This document shows positions 40,850 through 50,850 of a DNA stretch of 64,000 nt, in pieces. The first letter of the stretch is position 1. Each line of letters starts with the position of its first letter. Below the pieces are notes generated by a model. That model was given only the letters and a program-made list of their open reading frames with translations, was not told the DNA's origin and did no database searches. Made by a program: the position numbers and the translations under genes. This stretch comes from Cellulomonas marina (GTDB lineage Bacteria; Actinomycetota; Actinomycetes; Actinomycetales; Cellulomonadaceae): positions 62,001 to 126,000 of the forward strand of contig NZ_FOKA01000002.1 in the NCBI RefSeq assembly GCF_900111925.1, given 5' to 3'.

Positions 40850-42832
40850 CTAGACGACGGTCAGCGTGACGGTGGTGCCCTTGCGCACCTGGTCACCCGG
40901 GTCGACGCTCTGCGACCGGACGGTCCCGAAGATGCCCCCGAGGACGTTCGTCCGGTCGGCGCGCAGCCCGAGGGCCTCGAGCGCCGCGGCCGCGTCGTCG
41001 TACTGCCGGCCGGTCAGGTCGGGCACCTCGACGAGCTCGGGCCCCTTCGAGACGACGACGGTCACCGTGTCCCGGCGGTGGCCGGCGGTCCCGGAGGCGG
41101 GGTCCTGCGAGACGACCCGGCCGGCGTCGACGGTGTCCGAGAAGGCCTCCTCGACCACCACCTCCAGCGCGTCCTGCGACAGCGCCGCACGGGCAGCGTC
41201 CAGCGTCTGCCCGACGACCGAGATGATCGTCACGGGCGCGGGCCCCTGCGAGACGGTCAGCGTCACCACCGAGCCGCGCTCGAGCTGGCCGCCCTCGAGC
41301 GGTGCGCCGTCGGGCCGTGCGGCGCCGAGGACGAAGCCCGGGCCGGCGGCGTCGTCGTACGCCTGCTCGTACGCCACCTGGAGGTCGGCGGCGGCCAGCA
41401 CGGCGGCGGCGTCGGCCTGCAGCGCGCCGACCACCCCCTCGGTCGGCACGTCGACGAGGTCCGGCCCGAGGGACACGGTGTAGCCGACGACGGCGTCGAG
41501 GGGGACCGACGTCCCCGGTGCGGGGTCGCTGGCGACGACGCTGCCGACGGGCTCGTCGCTGAAGGTCTCGCCCCGCTCGCCCCGCAAGCCCGCGTCCTGC
41601 AGCAGCGCGACCGCGGCCGCCTCCTCGCGCCCGACGAGGGCCGGCACCGCCACGCGGGCGCCCGGTCCGGCGGCGAACCACCAGGCGGCGACGCCGCCGC
41701 CGCCGAGGAGCAGGAGCACGGCGAGGACCGCGAGCAGCGCGCCCCGCCGACGGCGTCGTCCGTGCGGGGGCGGGACCTCGTCGTCGTCGAACGCGGCGGC
41801 GCCGATGGGCAGGGCCACCGTCGTCCCGGGACCCGAGGCGAGTCGGGTCGTCGCCCCGTCGTCGTCGGCGCGGGGGTCGTCGTCCCACCCCTCCCCGGTG
41901 CCGTCGCCGCCGCCCGATCCCGCACCCGGAGCCGGGAGCGAAGGGGGGACGTCGGGGCGCCGGGACAGCACGGCCGCGTCCAGCGCGCCCCGTGTGCGGC
42001 GCAGCAGCGCGAGCGCCGCGCCCGCGTGCTCGGGCCGCTCGTCCGCGTCGGGGGCGGTCAGCGCGGCGACGAGCTCGTCGAGCTCGACCGGCAGCCACGG
42101 CACGAGGGCCGACGGTGCCGGGACGCGCTCCTTGACGTGCTGCAGCGCCACCATGAGCGGCGTCTCGCCCGTGAAGGGCTGCCGCCCGGTGAGCATCTCG
42201 TACAGCAGGATCCCGCACGCGTACACGTCGGTGCGCGCGTCGCTCGCGCCGTGCGCGACGAGCTCCGGCGCCAGGTACGCCACGGTGCCGAGCATCGTCC
42301 CCGTGGAGGTGGACGTCACCTCCGTGACGGCGCGCGCGAGCCCGAAGTCGGCGAGCTTGACGCGGCCGTCGGCGGCGAGCAGGACGTTCTCCGGCTTGAT
42401 GTCCCGGTGCACGAGGCCCTGGCGGTGGGCGGTCGCGAGCGCGTCGAGCACGTCCTCCGCGACGCCCAGCGCCTCGCCCGGCGTCAGCGCCCCGAGCTCC
42501 CCGAGCCGCCGGCGCAGGTTCGACCCGTCGACGTACTCCATCGTCAGGTAGGAGGTGTCGCCGTCGAGGCCCTGGTCGTAGACGGCCACGAGCCCCGGGT
42601 GCGTGAGCCGGGCCGCGGTCCGCGCCTCCCGGCGGAACCGGGCCACGAACTCGCTGCCCGAGGCGCCCTCCGCCAGGTGCGGGTGCATGACCTTCACGGC
42701 GACCTCGCGGTCGAGCCGCCGGTCGACGCCGAGGTACACCGTGGCCATGCCGCCGCGGGCGATGCGCGCCACGACGGCGTACCGGCCGTCGACGAGACGG
42801 CCGATCATCGGGTCGGCGGCGGGTGCCCTCAC
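40850..42832 (-). CDS. PASTA-domain Ser/Thr protein kinase (PknL-type)
   Basis: This protein of about 660 residues has a Hanks-type kinase domain (GRYAVVARIARGGMATVYLG; Lys in VAVKVM; HRDIKPENVLL; ADFGLA; APE), a Pro/Asp-rich juxtamembrane linker, one transmembrane helix (ALLAVLAVLLLLGGGGVAAWW) and four PASTA repeats that bind peptidoglycan or muropeptides. The neighbourhood (aroG, Rv2175c-type regulator, prenyl synthase) matches mycobacterial pknL, though PknL itself lacks PASTA repeats (from memory), so orthology is by synteny. Start GTG 42832 follows TAGACT by 7 nt. Confidence 0.93.
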   Translation of the reverse strand: MRAPAADPMIGRLVDGRYAVVARIARGGMATVYLGVDRRLDREVAVKVMHPHLAEGASGSEFVARFRREARTAARLTHPGLVAVYDQGLDGDTSYLTMEYVDGSNLRRRLGELGALTPGEALGVAEDVLDALATAHRQGLVHRDIKPENVLLAADGRVKLADFGLARAVTEVTSTSTGTMLGTVAYLAPELVAHGASDARTDVYACGILLYEMLTGRQPFTGETPLMVALQHVKERVPAPSALVPWLPVELDELVAALTAPDADERPEHAGAALALLRRTRGALDAAVLSRRPDVPPSLPAPGAGSGGGDGTGEGWDDDPRADDDGATTRLASGPGTTVALPIGAAAFDDDEVPPPHGRRRRRGALLAVLAVLLLLGGGGVAAWWFAAGPGARVAVPALVGREEAAAVALLQDAGLRGERGETFSDEPVGSVVASDPAPGTSVPLDAVVGYTVSLGPDLVDVPTEGVVGALQADAAAVLAAADLQVAYEQAYDDAAGPGFVLGAARPDGAPLEGGQLERGSVVTLTVSQGPAPVTIISVVGQTLDAARAALSQDALEVVVEEAFSDTVDAGRVVSQDPASGTAGHRRDTVTVVVSKGPELVEVPDLTGRQYDDAAAALEALGLRADRTNVLGGIFGTVRSQSVDPGDQVRKGTTVTLTVV

Positions 42833-42839
42833 GGCGCGC

Positions 42840-42845
42840 AGTCTA
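42840..42845 (-). promoter_or_regulatory. -10 element TAGACT, leaderless start of the kinase
   Basis: On the minus strand TAGACT ends 7 nt before GTG 42832, which adds eight residues before the usual MIGRLVDGRY start. Confidence 0.6.
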
Positions 42846-42882
42846 CGGTCGGCCCCGGTCGGGGACCGGGAGGCGCCGACCG

Positions 42883-44064
42883 TCAGCCGAACCGCGTCAT
42901 GAGCGTCTGCACGCTCGCGACGTACCGGCGGGTGTCGGCGTACATCCCGTTCTTCCGCACGGACGCGGCGCCCTGGTAGTAGCCGGCGATGGCGCTGGGC
43001 AGGTCGGCCGACGTGCGCACCAGCGAGCGCAGGATCGCCACGCCGGCCACGACGTTGTCGTCCGGGTGCAGCAGGTCCAGCGGGCGCCCCACGAGCTGCG
43101 AGGCCCACTCGCCGGAGGACGGGATCACCTGCATCGTCCCGATCGCGTTGGCGGGGGAGACGGCCGTGTGGTTGAAGCCCGACTCCTGGAAGGCGACGGC
43201 CTGCGCGAGGGCGGGGTCGACGCCCATGGCGCGGGCCGTGGCGGCGACCTTGGCCTGCATGTCCGCCTTCGACGGTACGCCGGCGCGCACGAGCGCGGCC
43301 TTGTTGGCGTTGGCCGCGGCGACCACGTCGTCGGCGTAGGTCCTCCCCGCGAACGTGTTGCCGACGCTCGCGGGGGCGGGTGCGGCGGGGGTGGCTGCCG
43401 CGGCCACGGGCACGGTCAGCACCTGCCCCTCACGGATGAAGGCCCGGGCGTCCAGGCCGTTCGCGGCGACGACCGCGGCGACGGTGGTGCCGGTCCGGGC
43501 GGCGATGGCGCCCACGGTGTCGCCGCGGCGGACCGTGACGGAGGTCGTGGCGGTGCTCACGGCCGCCGCGGCGACCGCGGGCGCCGGTGCCGCGGCCGCT
43601 CCCGCGCCGGGGATCTGCAGCGTCTGGCCCGCGCGGATGAAGGCCCGGGAGTCCAGCCCGTTGGCGGCGACGATGGCGGCGACGGAGCTGCCCGTCCGGG
43701 CGGCGATGGCGCCGACGGTGTCGCCGGTGACGACGGTGTAGGCGGTGGCGGCCGGCGCCGGGGGAGCGGCAGGAGCCGCTGCGGCGGCGCGCGGGGCGGA
43801 CGGTGCGCCGGTCGGGACGGTGAGCACCTGGCCCTCGCGGATCCGGTGCACGTCGGCGAGGCGGTTGGCGTCCGCGATCGCGCGGACGCTGCTGCCGGTG
43901 CGGGCGGCGATGGCGCTGACCGTGTCGCCAGAGCGCACCCTCACCTGCTCGTCGGCGTGCGCGGGCGCCGCGCCGCCCGCCACGGCGGCGGCGGCGATGA
44001 CGAGGGTGGCGCCGGTGCTGGGACCGACGCGGCGCATCGCGCCGGTCCGGGTGCTGGACGTCAT
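42883..44064 (-). CDS. LysM-domain lytic transglycosylase, secreted
   Basis: This 393-residue protein has a signal peptide (about 1-37, cleavage near PAHADEQ) and three LysM repeats of the pattern VRSGDTVSAIAARTGSSVRAI, each followed by Ala/Pro-rich linkers. The C-terminal SLT-type domain has the catalytic Glu in AVAFQESGFNHTAVSPANAIG and MQVIPSSGEWA. It binds and cleaves peptidoglycan outside the cell. GGAGAG precedes the ATG. It lies upstream of the PASTA kinase on the same strand, linking wall turnover with sensing. A 16-bp direct repeat lies upstream. Confidence 0.92.
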   Translation of the reverse strand: MTSSTRTGAMRRVGPSTGATLVIAAAAVAGGAAPAHADEQVRVRSGDTVSAIAARTGSSVRAIADANRLADVHRIREGQVLTVPTGAPSAPRAAAAAPAAPPAPAATAYTVVTGDTVGAIAARTGSSVAAIVAANGLDSRAFIRAGQTLQIPGAGAAAAPAPAVAAAAVSTATTSVTVRRGDTVGAIAARTGTTVAAVVAANGLDARAFIREGQVLTVPVAAAATPAAPAPASVGNTFAGRTYADDVVAAANANKAALVRAGVPSKADMQAKVAATARAMGVDPALAQAVAFQESGFNHTAVSPANAIGTMQVIPSSGEWASQLVGRPLDLLHPDDNVVAGVAILRSLVRTSADLPSAIAGYYQGAASVRKNGMYADTRRYVASVQTLMTRFG

Positions 44065-44143
44065 GGGTGCTCTCCAGGGTGCCGTCGCTCCCCACCACGG
44101 GGCGGACGGACGTGCTCGGCGCGGCGGCCGGGATGGCACCGCG

Positions 44144-44186
44144 GTGGGACTGCTGTGACTGCCGTGAACAGTGGGACTGCTGTGAC
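44144..44186. repeat. 16-bp direct repeat upstream of the LysM gene
   Basis: GTGGGACTGCTGTGAC occurs at 44144-44159 and 44171-44186, separated by 11 bp (27-bp period). A minus-strand TACGGT just beyond it could be the LysM gene -10, placing the repeats in the leader. Confidence 0.7.
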
Positions 44187-44284
44187 GGATCGACCGTAGA
44201 CGACGTCGGATGAGCGCGGGTAGTCGGACGGCGGAGTTCCACGGGTGTGATTCGGCGCGGCGTCCTGGAGCGCCGCCGCCTCGT

Positions 44285-44290
44285 TACGCT
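44285..44290 (+). promoter_or_regulatory. -10 element TACGCT, leaderless start of Rv2175c-type gene
   Basis: TACGCT ends 6 nt before GTG 44297. No ribosome binding site is present. Confidence 0.6.
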
Positions 44291-44296
44291 GCCGCC

Positions 44297-44722
44297 GTGG
44301 ACCCGCAGCAGACCCCCGCCGCCGACCCCCTCGACTCCCTCGTCGGGGAGTGGCTGACCGTCCCCGACGTCGCCGAGCGTCTGGGCACCGACCCGGGCAA
44401 GGTCCGCCGGATCCTCCAGGAGGGCCGGCTCGTCGGCGTCCGCCGCGGGACGCCGCCCGTGCTGCAGGTGCCGGCCGACTTCCTGGTGCCGGGCCACCTG
44501 GCCAACCCGGCGGCCCCGTCCCGCGCGGAGGACCTCCCGCGCTGGACGGTGCTCGCGGCCCTGCAGGGCACGCTCACCGTCCTGTCGGACGCCGGGTTCT
44601 CCGCCGAGGAGGCGGTGACCTGGCTCTTCACGCCCGACGAGAGCCTGCCGGGCACGCCCATGTCCGCCCTGCGCGAGGGCCGCAAGACCGAGGTGCGCCG
44701 CCGAGCGCAGGCCGAGCTCTAG
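44297..44722 (+). CDS. Rv2175c-family DNA-binding protein
   Basis: This 141-residue protein has an N-terminal helix-turn-helix (WLTVPDVAERLGTDPGKVRRILQEGRLVGVRRG), then PADFLVPG and a C-terminal helical domain (LQGTLTVLSDAGFSAEEAVTWLFTPDESLPGTPMSALREGR, shown as about residues 89-130). This is the Rv2175c family layout. In M. tuberculosis Rv2175c is a PknL substrate (from memory); here the kinase is two genes away. Thr-rich N-terminal residues could be phosphorylated. Confidence 0.88.
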   Translation: MDPQQTPAADPLDSLVGEWLTVPDVAERLGTDPGKVRRILQEGRLVGVRRGTPPVLQVPADFLVPGHLANPAAPSRAEDLPRWTVLAALQGTLTVLSDAGFSAEEAVTWLFTPDESLPGTPMSALREGRKTEVRRRAQAEL

Positions 44723-44755
44723 GTAGACGTCTAGGCCCGACGGTCAGGCCCGGGG

Positions 44756-45868
44756 TCAGGCTCGGCGGTCCACCGCGGCGCGGGCGAGGCCCAGCAGGCG
44801 CGAGCGCCCGGGCTCCGCCCAGTCGGCGGCCTCCGCCGCGTCGAGGGCCTGGCGGGCGAGCGCGTCGATGAGGGCCTCGACCTCGTCCACCGCGCCGCTC
44901 GCCTGGATGGCGGCGGCCAGCTCCGCGACCTGGACGGGCGACATGGACCGGTCCCCGAGTCGCCTCCGCACGAGCGCCTCGGTCGCGGTGTCCCCGGCCG
45001 CACGGGCCGCGGCCACCGCGCGGGCCACGAGCACGGTGCGCTTGCCCTCGAGCAGGTCGTCACCGGCCGGCTTGCCCGTCGTCGTCGGGTCCCCGAAGAC
45101 CCCCAGCAGGTCGTCGCGGAGCTGGAACGCCTCGCCGAGGGGCAGCCCCACCGCCCGGAGCGCGGCGAGCTGCACCGTCGACGCGTCCGCGAGGCACGCC
45201 CCCAGCACGAGGGGGTGCTCCACGGAGTAGCGGGCGGCCTTGGCACGGACCACCTGCCGCGCGCGGCGCTCGTCGGCGGCAGGCTCCTCGCCCCACGGCA
45301 GGACCTGGGCGAGCACGTCGAGGTACTGCCCCACGGTCACCTCCGTGCGCATGAGGTCGAAGACCGCGCGCGCCGACCGGGCGCGCGGCGCCGGCGCGTC
45401 CGCGAGCGCCGCGGCGAACTCCTGCTCGCTGGCGACGAGAGCCAGGTCGCCGAGGAGGATCGCGGCCGAGGTGCCGAACTGGTCGGCGCGGCCCGACCAG
45501 CCGTGAGCGGTGTGCCGGGCGGCGAAGGCCCGGTGCGCGGCGGGCCGGCCGCGGCGCGTGTCCGACTCGTCCATCACGTCGTCGTGGAAGAGCGCGGCGG
45601 CCTGGAACAGCTCGAGCGACGCCCCCACGCGCAGCGCCGCCTCGGCCTCCGGCGTCCCCGGACGCCCGCCGTGCGCGCGGAAGGACCAGTAGCAGAAGGC
45701 CGCGCGCAGCCGCTTGCCGCCCCGCAGCATCTCCTCGAGGGCGTCGGCGACGGGTCCGTCGTCGCCGGCCTGCGCCAGCACCGGCCGGAGGCGCACGAGG
45801 TGCTCCTCCACGCGCTGCCCGACGAGGGCGCGCACGTCCTCGACGCCCAGGACCTCCGTGTCGCTCAC
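44756..45868 (-). CDS. polyprenyl diphosphate synthase (IdsA/GrcC-type)
   Basis: This 370-residue trans-prenyltransferase condenses isopentenyl diphosphate onto allylic diphosphates. First Asp-rich motif: FHDDVMDESDTRRGRPAAH; second: LRDDLLGVFGDPTTTGKPAG with DDLLEGKRT. GGKRLRAAF binds the substrate diphosphate. The chain length cannot be read by eye; C20-C45 products are possible (menaquinone side chain or geranylgeranyl donors). Start GTG 45868 is 6 nt after TAGAGT. The position matches idsA2 (from memory). Confidence 0.93.
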   Translation of the reverse strand: MSDTEVLGVEDVRALVGQRVEEHLVRLRPVLAQAGDDGPVADALEEMLRGGKRLRAAFCYWSFRAHGGRPGTPEAEAALRVGASLELFQAAALFHDDVMDESDTRRGRPAAHRAFAARHTAHGWSGRADQFGTSAAILLGDLALVASEQEFAAALADAPAPRARSARAVFDLMRTEVTVGQYLDVLAQVLPWGEEPAADERRARQVVRAKAARYSVEHPLVLGACLADASTVQLAALRAVGLPLGEAFQLRDDLLGVFGDPTTTGKPAGDDLLEGKRTVLVARAVAAARAAGDTATEALVRRRLGDRSMSPVQVAELAAAIQASGAVDEVEALIDALARQALDAAEAADWAEPGRSRLLGLARAAVDRRA

Positions 45869-45874
45869 GCGGGC

Positions 45875-45880
45875 ACTCTA
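45875..45880 (-). promoter_or_regulatory. -10 element TAGAGT, sharing the upstream gene's stop codon
   Basis: On the minus strand TAGAGT ends 6 nt before GTG 45868, and its first three bases (45878-45880) are the TAG stop of the lipoprotein gene. Confidence 0.6.
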
Positions 45881-46423
45881 GGTGCCGGTCGCGCGGACGG
45901 TGCCGCCCAGCGTCGCCGTGCGCGTGTCCCCGTCGTCGACGACGCCGAGCACGAGCAGCTCGCCGCCCTCGGAGCGCGCGAAGGTGCTCTGGGCCGCCAG
46001 CCCGGCCGGCGGTGCCGTCGACGTCTCCGTGAACCCGGCGGCCAGCAGGGGGTCCCGCAGGGCGGCGACGAGGGCCGCGACGTCCGCCGGCGACCGCAGG
46101 TTGAGGCTGATGCTCGTCAGGTCGGTGCCCTCGACGGGCTGCGCGGACGACACCAGCACCTCCGCACCCTCGGGCACGGGGACCAGGTCCGCCGGGAAGC
46201 CCTCGGCGAGAGCGCCGACGGTGCCGGCCGACGGGTCCGTCGAGGGCAGCACGCCCGTCGGGGCGGCCGTCGGCGTCAGCAGCGCGGTCGCGCCCGCCGG
46301 CGGGTCGAGCCGGGCCGGCGCGCTCGTGCTGCACCCGGCGACCCCGGCGCCCGCGGCGGCCACCAGCAGGGTGGCGACGACCCGACGGGGTGCGCGAACG
46401 GTCGGGACGGCGGGGCGCGGCAC
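45878..46423 (-). CDS. secreted lipoprotein, unknown function
   Basis: This 181-residue protein has a signal sequence with lipobox: VVATLLVAAAGAGVAGCSTS (lipidated Cys about residue 31). The mature part has a disordered Ala/Pro/Thr stretch and a compact beta-rich domain (VPEGAEVLVSSAQPVEGTDLTSISLNL; RSPADVAALVAALRDPLLAAGFTET). The alternation resembles small actinobacterial sensor or carrier lipoproteins. Role unknown. TACAGT 6 nt before GTG 46423 supports the start. Confidence 0.8.
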   Translation of the reverse strand: MPRPAVPTVRAPRRVVATLLVAAAGAGVAGCSTSAPARLDPPAGATALLTPTAAPTGVLPSTDPSAGTVGALAEGFPADLVPVPEGAEVLVSSAQPVEGTDLTSISLNLRSPADVAALVAALRDPLLAAGFTETSTAPPAGLAAQSTFARSEGGELLVLGVVDDGDTRTATLGGTVRATGT

Positions 46424-46429
46424 GCCGTC

Positions 46430-46435
46430 ACTGTA
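46430..46435 (-). promoter_or_regulatory. -10 element TACAGT, leaderless start of the lipoprotein gene
   Basis: On the minus strand TACAGT ends 6 nt before GTG 46423. Confidence 0.55.
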
Positions 46436-46560
46436 GGTGAGCCACCCGCGGCGCGGCGCGGCGCCGCCGAGCCGTCCCCAGCCCGGTCGACCCACCTCCC
46501 CGTCCACCTCCGGTCCGCGCGGGACCCGCGACGGGGCCTCCGTCGGGTGGGCTGCGCGGC

Positions 46561-47709
46561 ATGGAACCCGTGACCCTCCGCGTGGCCGAGGCCCGCGAGC
46601 TGCTGTCCCTCCTGCCGCACCGGCTCGGCTTCGCGCCCGAGGAGAGTGCCGTGGTCGTGAGCTTGCGCCCGCCGCGCGGGGAGGTGGGCCTGGTCGCGCG
46701 GGTGGACCTGGCGGGCCTCGGGCGGCCCGAGGAGGGCGGGCGGCTCGCGCGCACGCTCGTCGGGCACCTGGGCCGGGACGGGGCGGCGCACGCCCTCCTC
46801 GTCCTCTACGTGCCCGAGGACCCGCGCACGCACCGCCGCCCCGACGTCGTCGCCGCCGTGGCCGTGCTGCGCGGCGCGGCGGAGCCCGTGCTCGGGGAGG
46901 TGCCGTGCTGGGTCGTCGCGGGGACGGGGTACCTGTCCCTCGACTGCACGGACCCCGCGTGCTGCCCACCGGGCGGGAGGCCGCTGCGCGAGCTCGAGTC
47001 GACGCAGGTCGGCGCCACGATGGTGGTCGCCGGCAGCGTCGTCCTCGCCTCTCGCGACGAGGTGGGCGTGGTGCGCCCCGCACCGGGGGAGGCGCGACGT
47101 GCGACCGCCCGGGCGCGGCGGCGGGCGGAGGACCGTCGCGCGGCCGCGCTCGCCGCACCGGGCACCGCCGCGCACGCGGTGTGGCGGTCCGACACGCTCG
47201 CCGCCTGGCGCCGTCTCGTGGACGCGACGGAGGCGGGACGGACGCCCGCCCCGCCGGACCTCGGCCGGGTGGAGGCGGGCCTGACGGACGCGACGGTGCG
47301 GGACGCGGTCCTGGTCACCTTCGTGCCCGGCACCGGGGACCTCGCCGAGCGCACGCTGGCGCCGGCCGGCCCCGCGCGGGACCGCGGCGAGGACGACGAG
47401 CTCGGCCGCGCGTTGTCCGCCCTGGTCGACCCGGTCGCCGGCGTCCGCCCGCCGGGCGCCGCCGCGGCCCTGGTGCGTGCCCTGGAGGCGGTCGTCGCGC
47501 ACGGGCGGAGGGGCGCGCAGGCACCGGCCCGGACGCTCCTGGCGCTCCTGGCGTGGTGGCACGGCGACGGGGTGCGGGCCGCGGCGCACGTGGACGCCGC
47601 CCTGGCCGACGACCCCGCGCACGGGTTGGCGCTCCTCCTGCGCGACGTGGGCGAGGCAGGGCTGCCGCCGGGGTGGGCACGGCGCGAGCGGTCGGCGCGT
47701 GTCCCCTAG
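46561..47709 (+). CDS. DUF4192 domain-containing protein
   Basis: This 382-residue lysine-free protein matches the DUF4192 pattern: LSLLPHRLGFAPEESAVVVSL at the start, DGAAHALLVLYVP, DCTDPACCPPGGRPL and a C-terminal helical part with LLALLAWWHGDGVRAAAHVDAAL and ALLLRDV. The family is actinobacterial and of unknown function. There is no signal or transmembrane segment. Upstream promoter not evident. Confidence 0.88.
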   Translation: MEPVTLRVAEARELLSLLPHRLGFAPEESAVVVSLRPPRGEVGLVARVDLAGLGRPEEGGRLARTLVGHLGRDGAAHALLVLYVPEDPRTHRRPDVVAAVAVLRGAAEPVLGEVPCWVVAGTGYLSLDCTDPACCPPGGRPLRELESTQVGATMVVAGSVVLASRDEVGVVRPAPGEARRATARARRRAEDRRAAALAAPGTAAHAVWRSDTLAAWRRLVDATEAGRTPAPPDLGRVEAGLTDATVRDAVLVTFVPGTGDLAERTLAPAGPARDRGEDDELGRALSALVDPVAGVRPPGAAAALVRALEAVVAHGRRGAQAPARTLLALLAWWHGDGVRAAAHVDAALADDPAHGLALLLRDVGEAGLPPGWARRERSARVP

Positions 47710-47870
47710 GTGCCGGGGGGCCCGCCCGGCCGGCCCGGGCGCTCGCGGCGTGCGGCCGTCGCCCCTCGGGTACGGTCGCACCTACGACGGCGGCGCCGGC
47801 GACGGGGCCCCTCCGGTGCCCGGCCGGCCCGCGACCAGTCCTGCACGCGGCCGGGCGGAGGGGAGAGCTG

Positions 47871-48263
47871 ATGAGCATCGTCGTGGGGTACGTCGCGACG
47901 CCCGAGGGCCGGGCGGCGTTGGACGCCGCCGTGGCCGAGTCGCGGATGCGCTCCCTGCCGGTGCTGCTCGTCGCCAGCCTGGGGCCCGACGGGGACGCGG
48001 GCGGGCGCGCCGCCCTGGAGGACGAGCTGGCGGAGGTCGGCCGGCGGCTCGAGGCCGAGGGGGTGCCGCACGAGGTCCGGGTGATGGAGGGCGGCGATGT
48101 GGCCGACGACCTCATCTCCACCGCGGAGAGCACCGGGGCCGCCCTCGTCGTCCTGGGCCTGCGCCGCCGCAGCCCGGTCGGCAAGCTCATCCTCGGCGTC
48201 AACGCCCAGCGGGTGCTGTTCGACGCGCCCTGCCCGGTCCTGACGGCCAAACCTTCCGCCTGA
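47871..48263 (+). CDS. universal stress protein, UspA family
   Basis: This 130-residue single Usp domain starts MSIVVGYVATPEGRAALDAA and includes DDLISTAESTGAALVVLGLRRRSPVGKLILGVNAQRVLFDAPCPVL, described here as residues about 83-127. The ATP-loop G-x2-G-x9-G pattern is partly altered (LILGVNAQ), so nucleotide binding is uncertain. GGAGAG precedes the ATG. TACGGT near 47777 may be its -10. Confidence 0.88.
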   Translation: MSIVVGYVATPEGRAALDAAVAESRMRSLPVLLVASLGPDGDAGGRAALEDELAEVGRRLEAEGVPHEVRVMEGGDVADDLISTAESTGAALVVLGLRRRSPVGKLILGVNAQRVLFDAPCPVLTAKPSA

Positions 48264-48439
48264 CCGGCGACGCCGGTCGCCGCCGTCGGTCGGCGACGGG
48301 AATACGGCGCGCCGGGGGTCCGTTGTGGCGTGGGTCCGACCCCGTCCCCACCCGTCGGGTCGCCCGACCGGGTGCTGGGGGTCGTCCGAGCACCCGCCGT
48401 CCCCCGTGCGGGGCTCCTCGCCGGTCCGCAGGTGGTCGG

Positions 48440-48445
48440 TACAAT
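48440..48445 (+). promoter_or_regulatory. -10 element TACAAT of sigA
   Basis: TACAAT in the AT-richest stretch of this region would start a transcript near 48452 with a leader of about 46 nt before GTG 48498. Confidence 0.55.
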
Positions 48446-48497
48446 ATCCACCACCCCTTCCGGACGCCCTCCGGTTCGTGCTGCCGAAAGGTCCTCT

Positions 48498-50102
<1,605 letters not shown>

Positions 50103-50122
50103 CCCGGCCTGCGGTCGCACGA

Positions 50123-50159
50123 CACGACGGCCCCGTCCCTCAGGGACGGGGCCGTCGTG
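50123..50159 (+). terminator. hairpin terminator of sigA
   Basis: A perfect 17-bp stem (50123-50139 with 50143-50159) with a 3-nt loop begins 20 nt after the sigA stop. Confidence 0.85.
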
Positions 50160-50322
50160 CTGCCCGGACGCAGGCGGAGGACGAAGGTCCCGCGGGCGTG
50201 GGGCCGTGCGCCCCTAGCGTGGGCGGCACGACCGGGGGTGGGGCAGCCACCGTCCCCCTCCCGTCGTGCGCGGCGCGCCGCGCGGCAGGGGGTGCCGTCG
50301 ACGGCCGGGGGGCCGGGGACGA
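50160..50322. other. noncoding interval between convergent terminators
   Basis: This interval lies between the sigA terminator and the DUF7455 terminator and holds no gene that can be supported. Confidence 0.5.
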
Positions 50323-50358
50323 CGACGGGCCCGGACCGTGGTCGGTCCGGGCCCGTCG
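50323..50358 (-). terminator. hairpin terminator of the DUF7455 gene
   Basis: A perfect 15-bp stem (50323-50337 with 50344-50358) with a 6-nt loop lies about 50 nt past the stop of the leftward gene. Confidence 0.75.
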
Positions 50359-50410
50359 GCCCTGCGGCGTCCTGCTCGACGCGCAGCGAGGTCGGTGTCG
50401 GGAGGTCAGG

Positions 50411-50623
50411 TCAGCGTGCGGCCGCACCCGCGCCGGCACCGTGCTCGGCGTGGAGGCGGTCGGTCTCGTCCTGGACGTGGGTGGCCACGTCCGCGAACTT
50501 GGGGGCGTGCTCGCGCGCGTGGTGCGCGCAGAACAACAGGTCTCCGGCGTCCAGCACCACCCGGACGTACGCCTGCGCGCCGCAACGGTCGCAGCGGTCG
50601 GCCACGGTCAGAGGTGCGCTCAT
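50411..50623 (-). CDS. DUF7455-family small zinc-ribbon-like protein
   Basis: This protein of about 70 residues has the core LTVADRCDRCGAQAYVRVVL...LLFCAHHAREHAPKF, with a CxxC pair and a C-A-H-H segment that together look like a four-ligand zinc site. Family members sit between hrdB/sigA and parE in many actinobacteria. The role is unknown. The start may be ATG 50623 or GTG 50635, which adds four residues; neither has an obvious ribosome binding site. Confidence 0.85.
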   Translation of the reverse strand: MSAPLTVADRCDRCGAQAYVRVVLDAGDLLFCAHHAREHAPKFADVATHVQDETDRLHAEHGAGAGAAAR

Positions 50624-50850
50624 CGTGGTGTTCACGATGTCAGTCAACCATCCGAGGTCGGCATCCATGCCGTGAGGATCGACCGGTTCGCCCCCGGCGT
50701 ACAGGTTTCCACCCGGTCGTCTCCGGACCGCAACACGGCGGTGACCTGGCCGTCACACCCCGTCGCGCCGTCGGCGGCGGCCCCTGCCGGCGCCCCCACC
50801 CGCTCCACCTGCGCCGCGCCCCGTCCCCGCGGTCGTCGGACGGCGGCCGG

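Noticed and set aside
44065-44296. c-di-AMP (ydaO-type) riboswitch before the LysM gene
   Set aside because: The conserved purine-rich core of that riboswitch is not recognisable on either strand; only a direct repeat is seen.
44724-44733. TAGACGTCTA palindrome just after the Rv2175c-type gene
   Set aside because: Ten bases, single copy in a 33-nt convergent gap; too little to call an operator or terminator.
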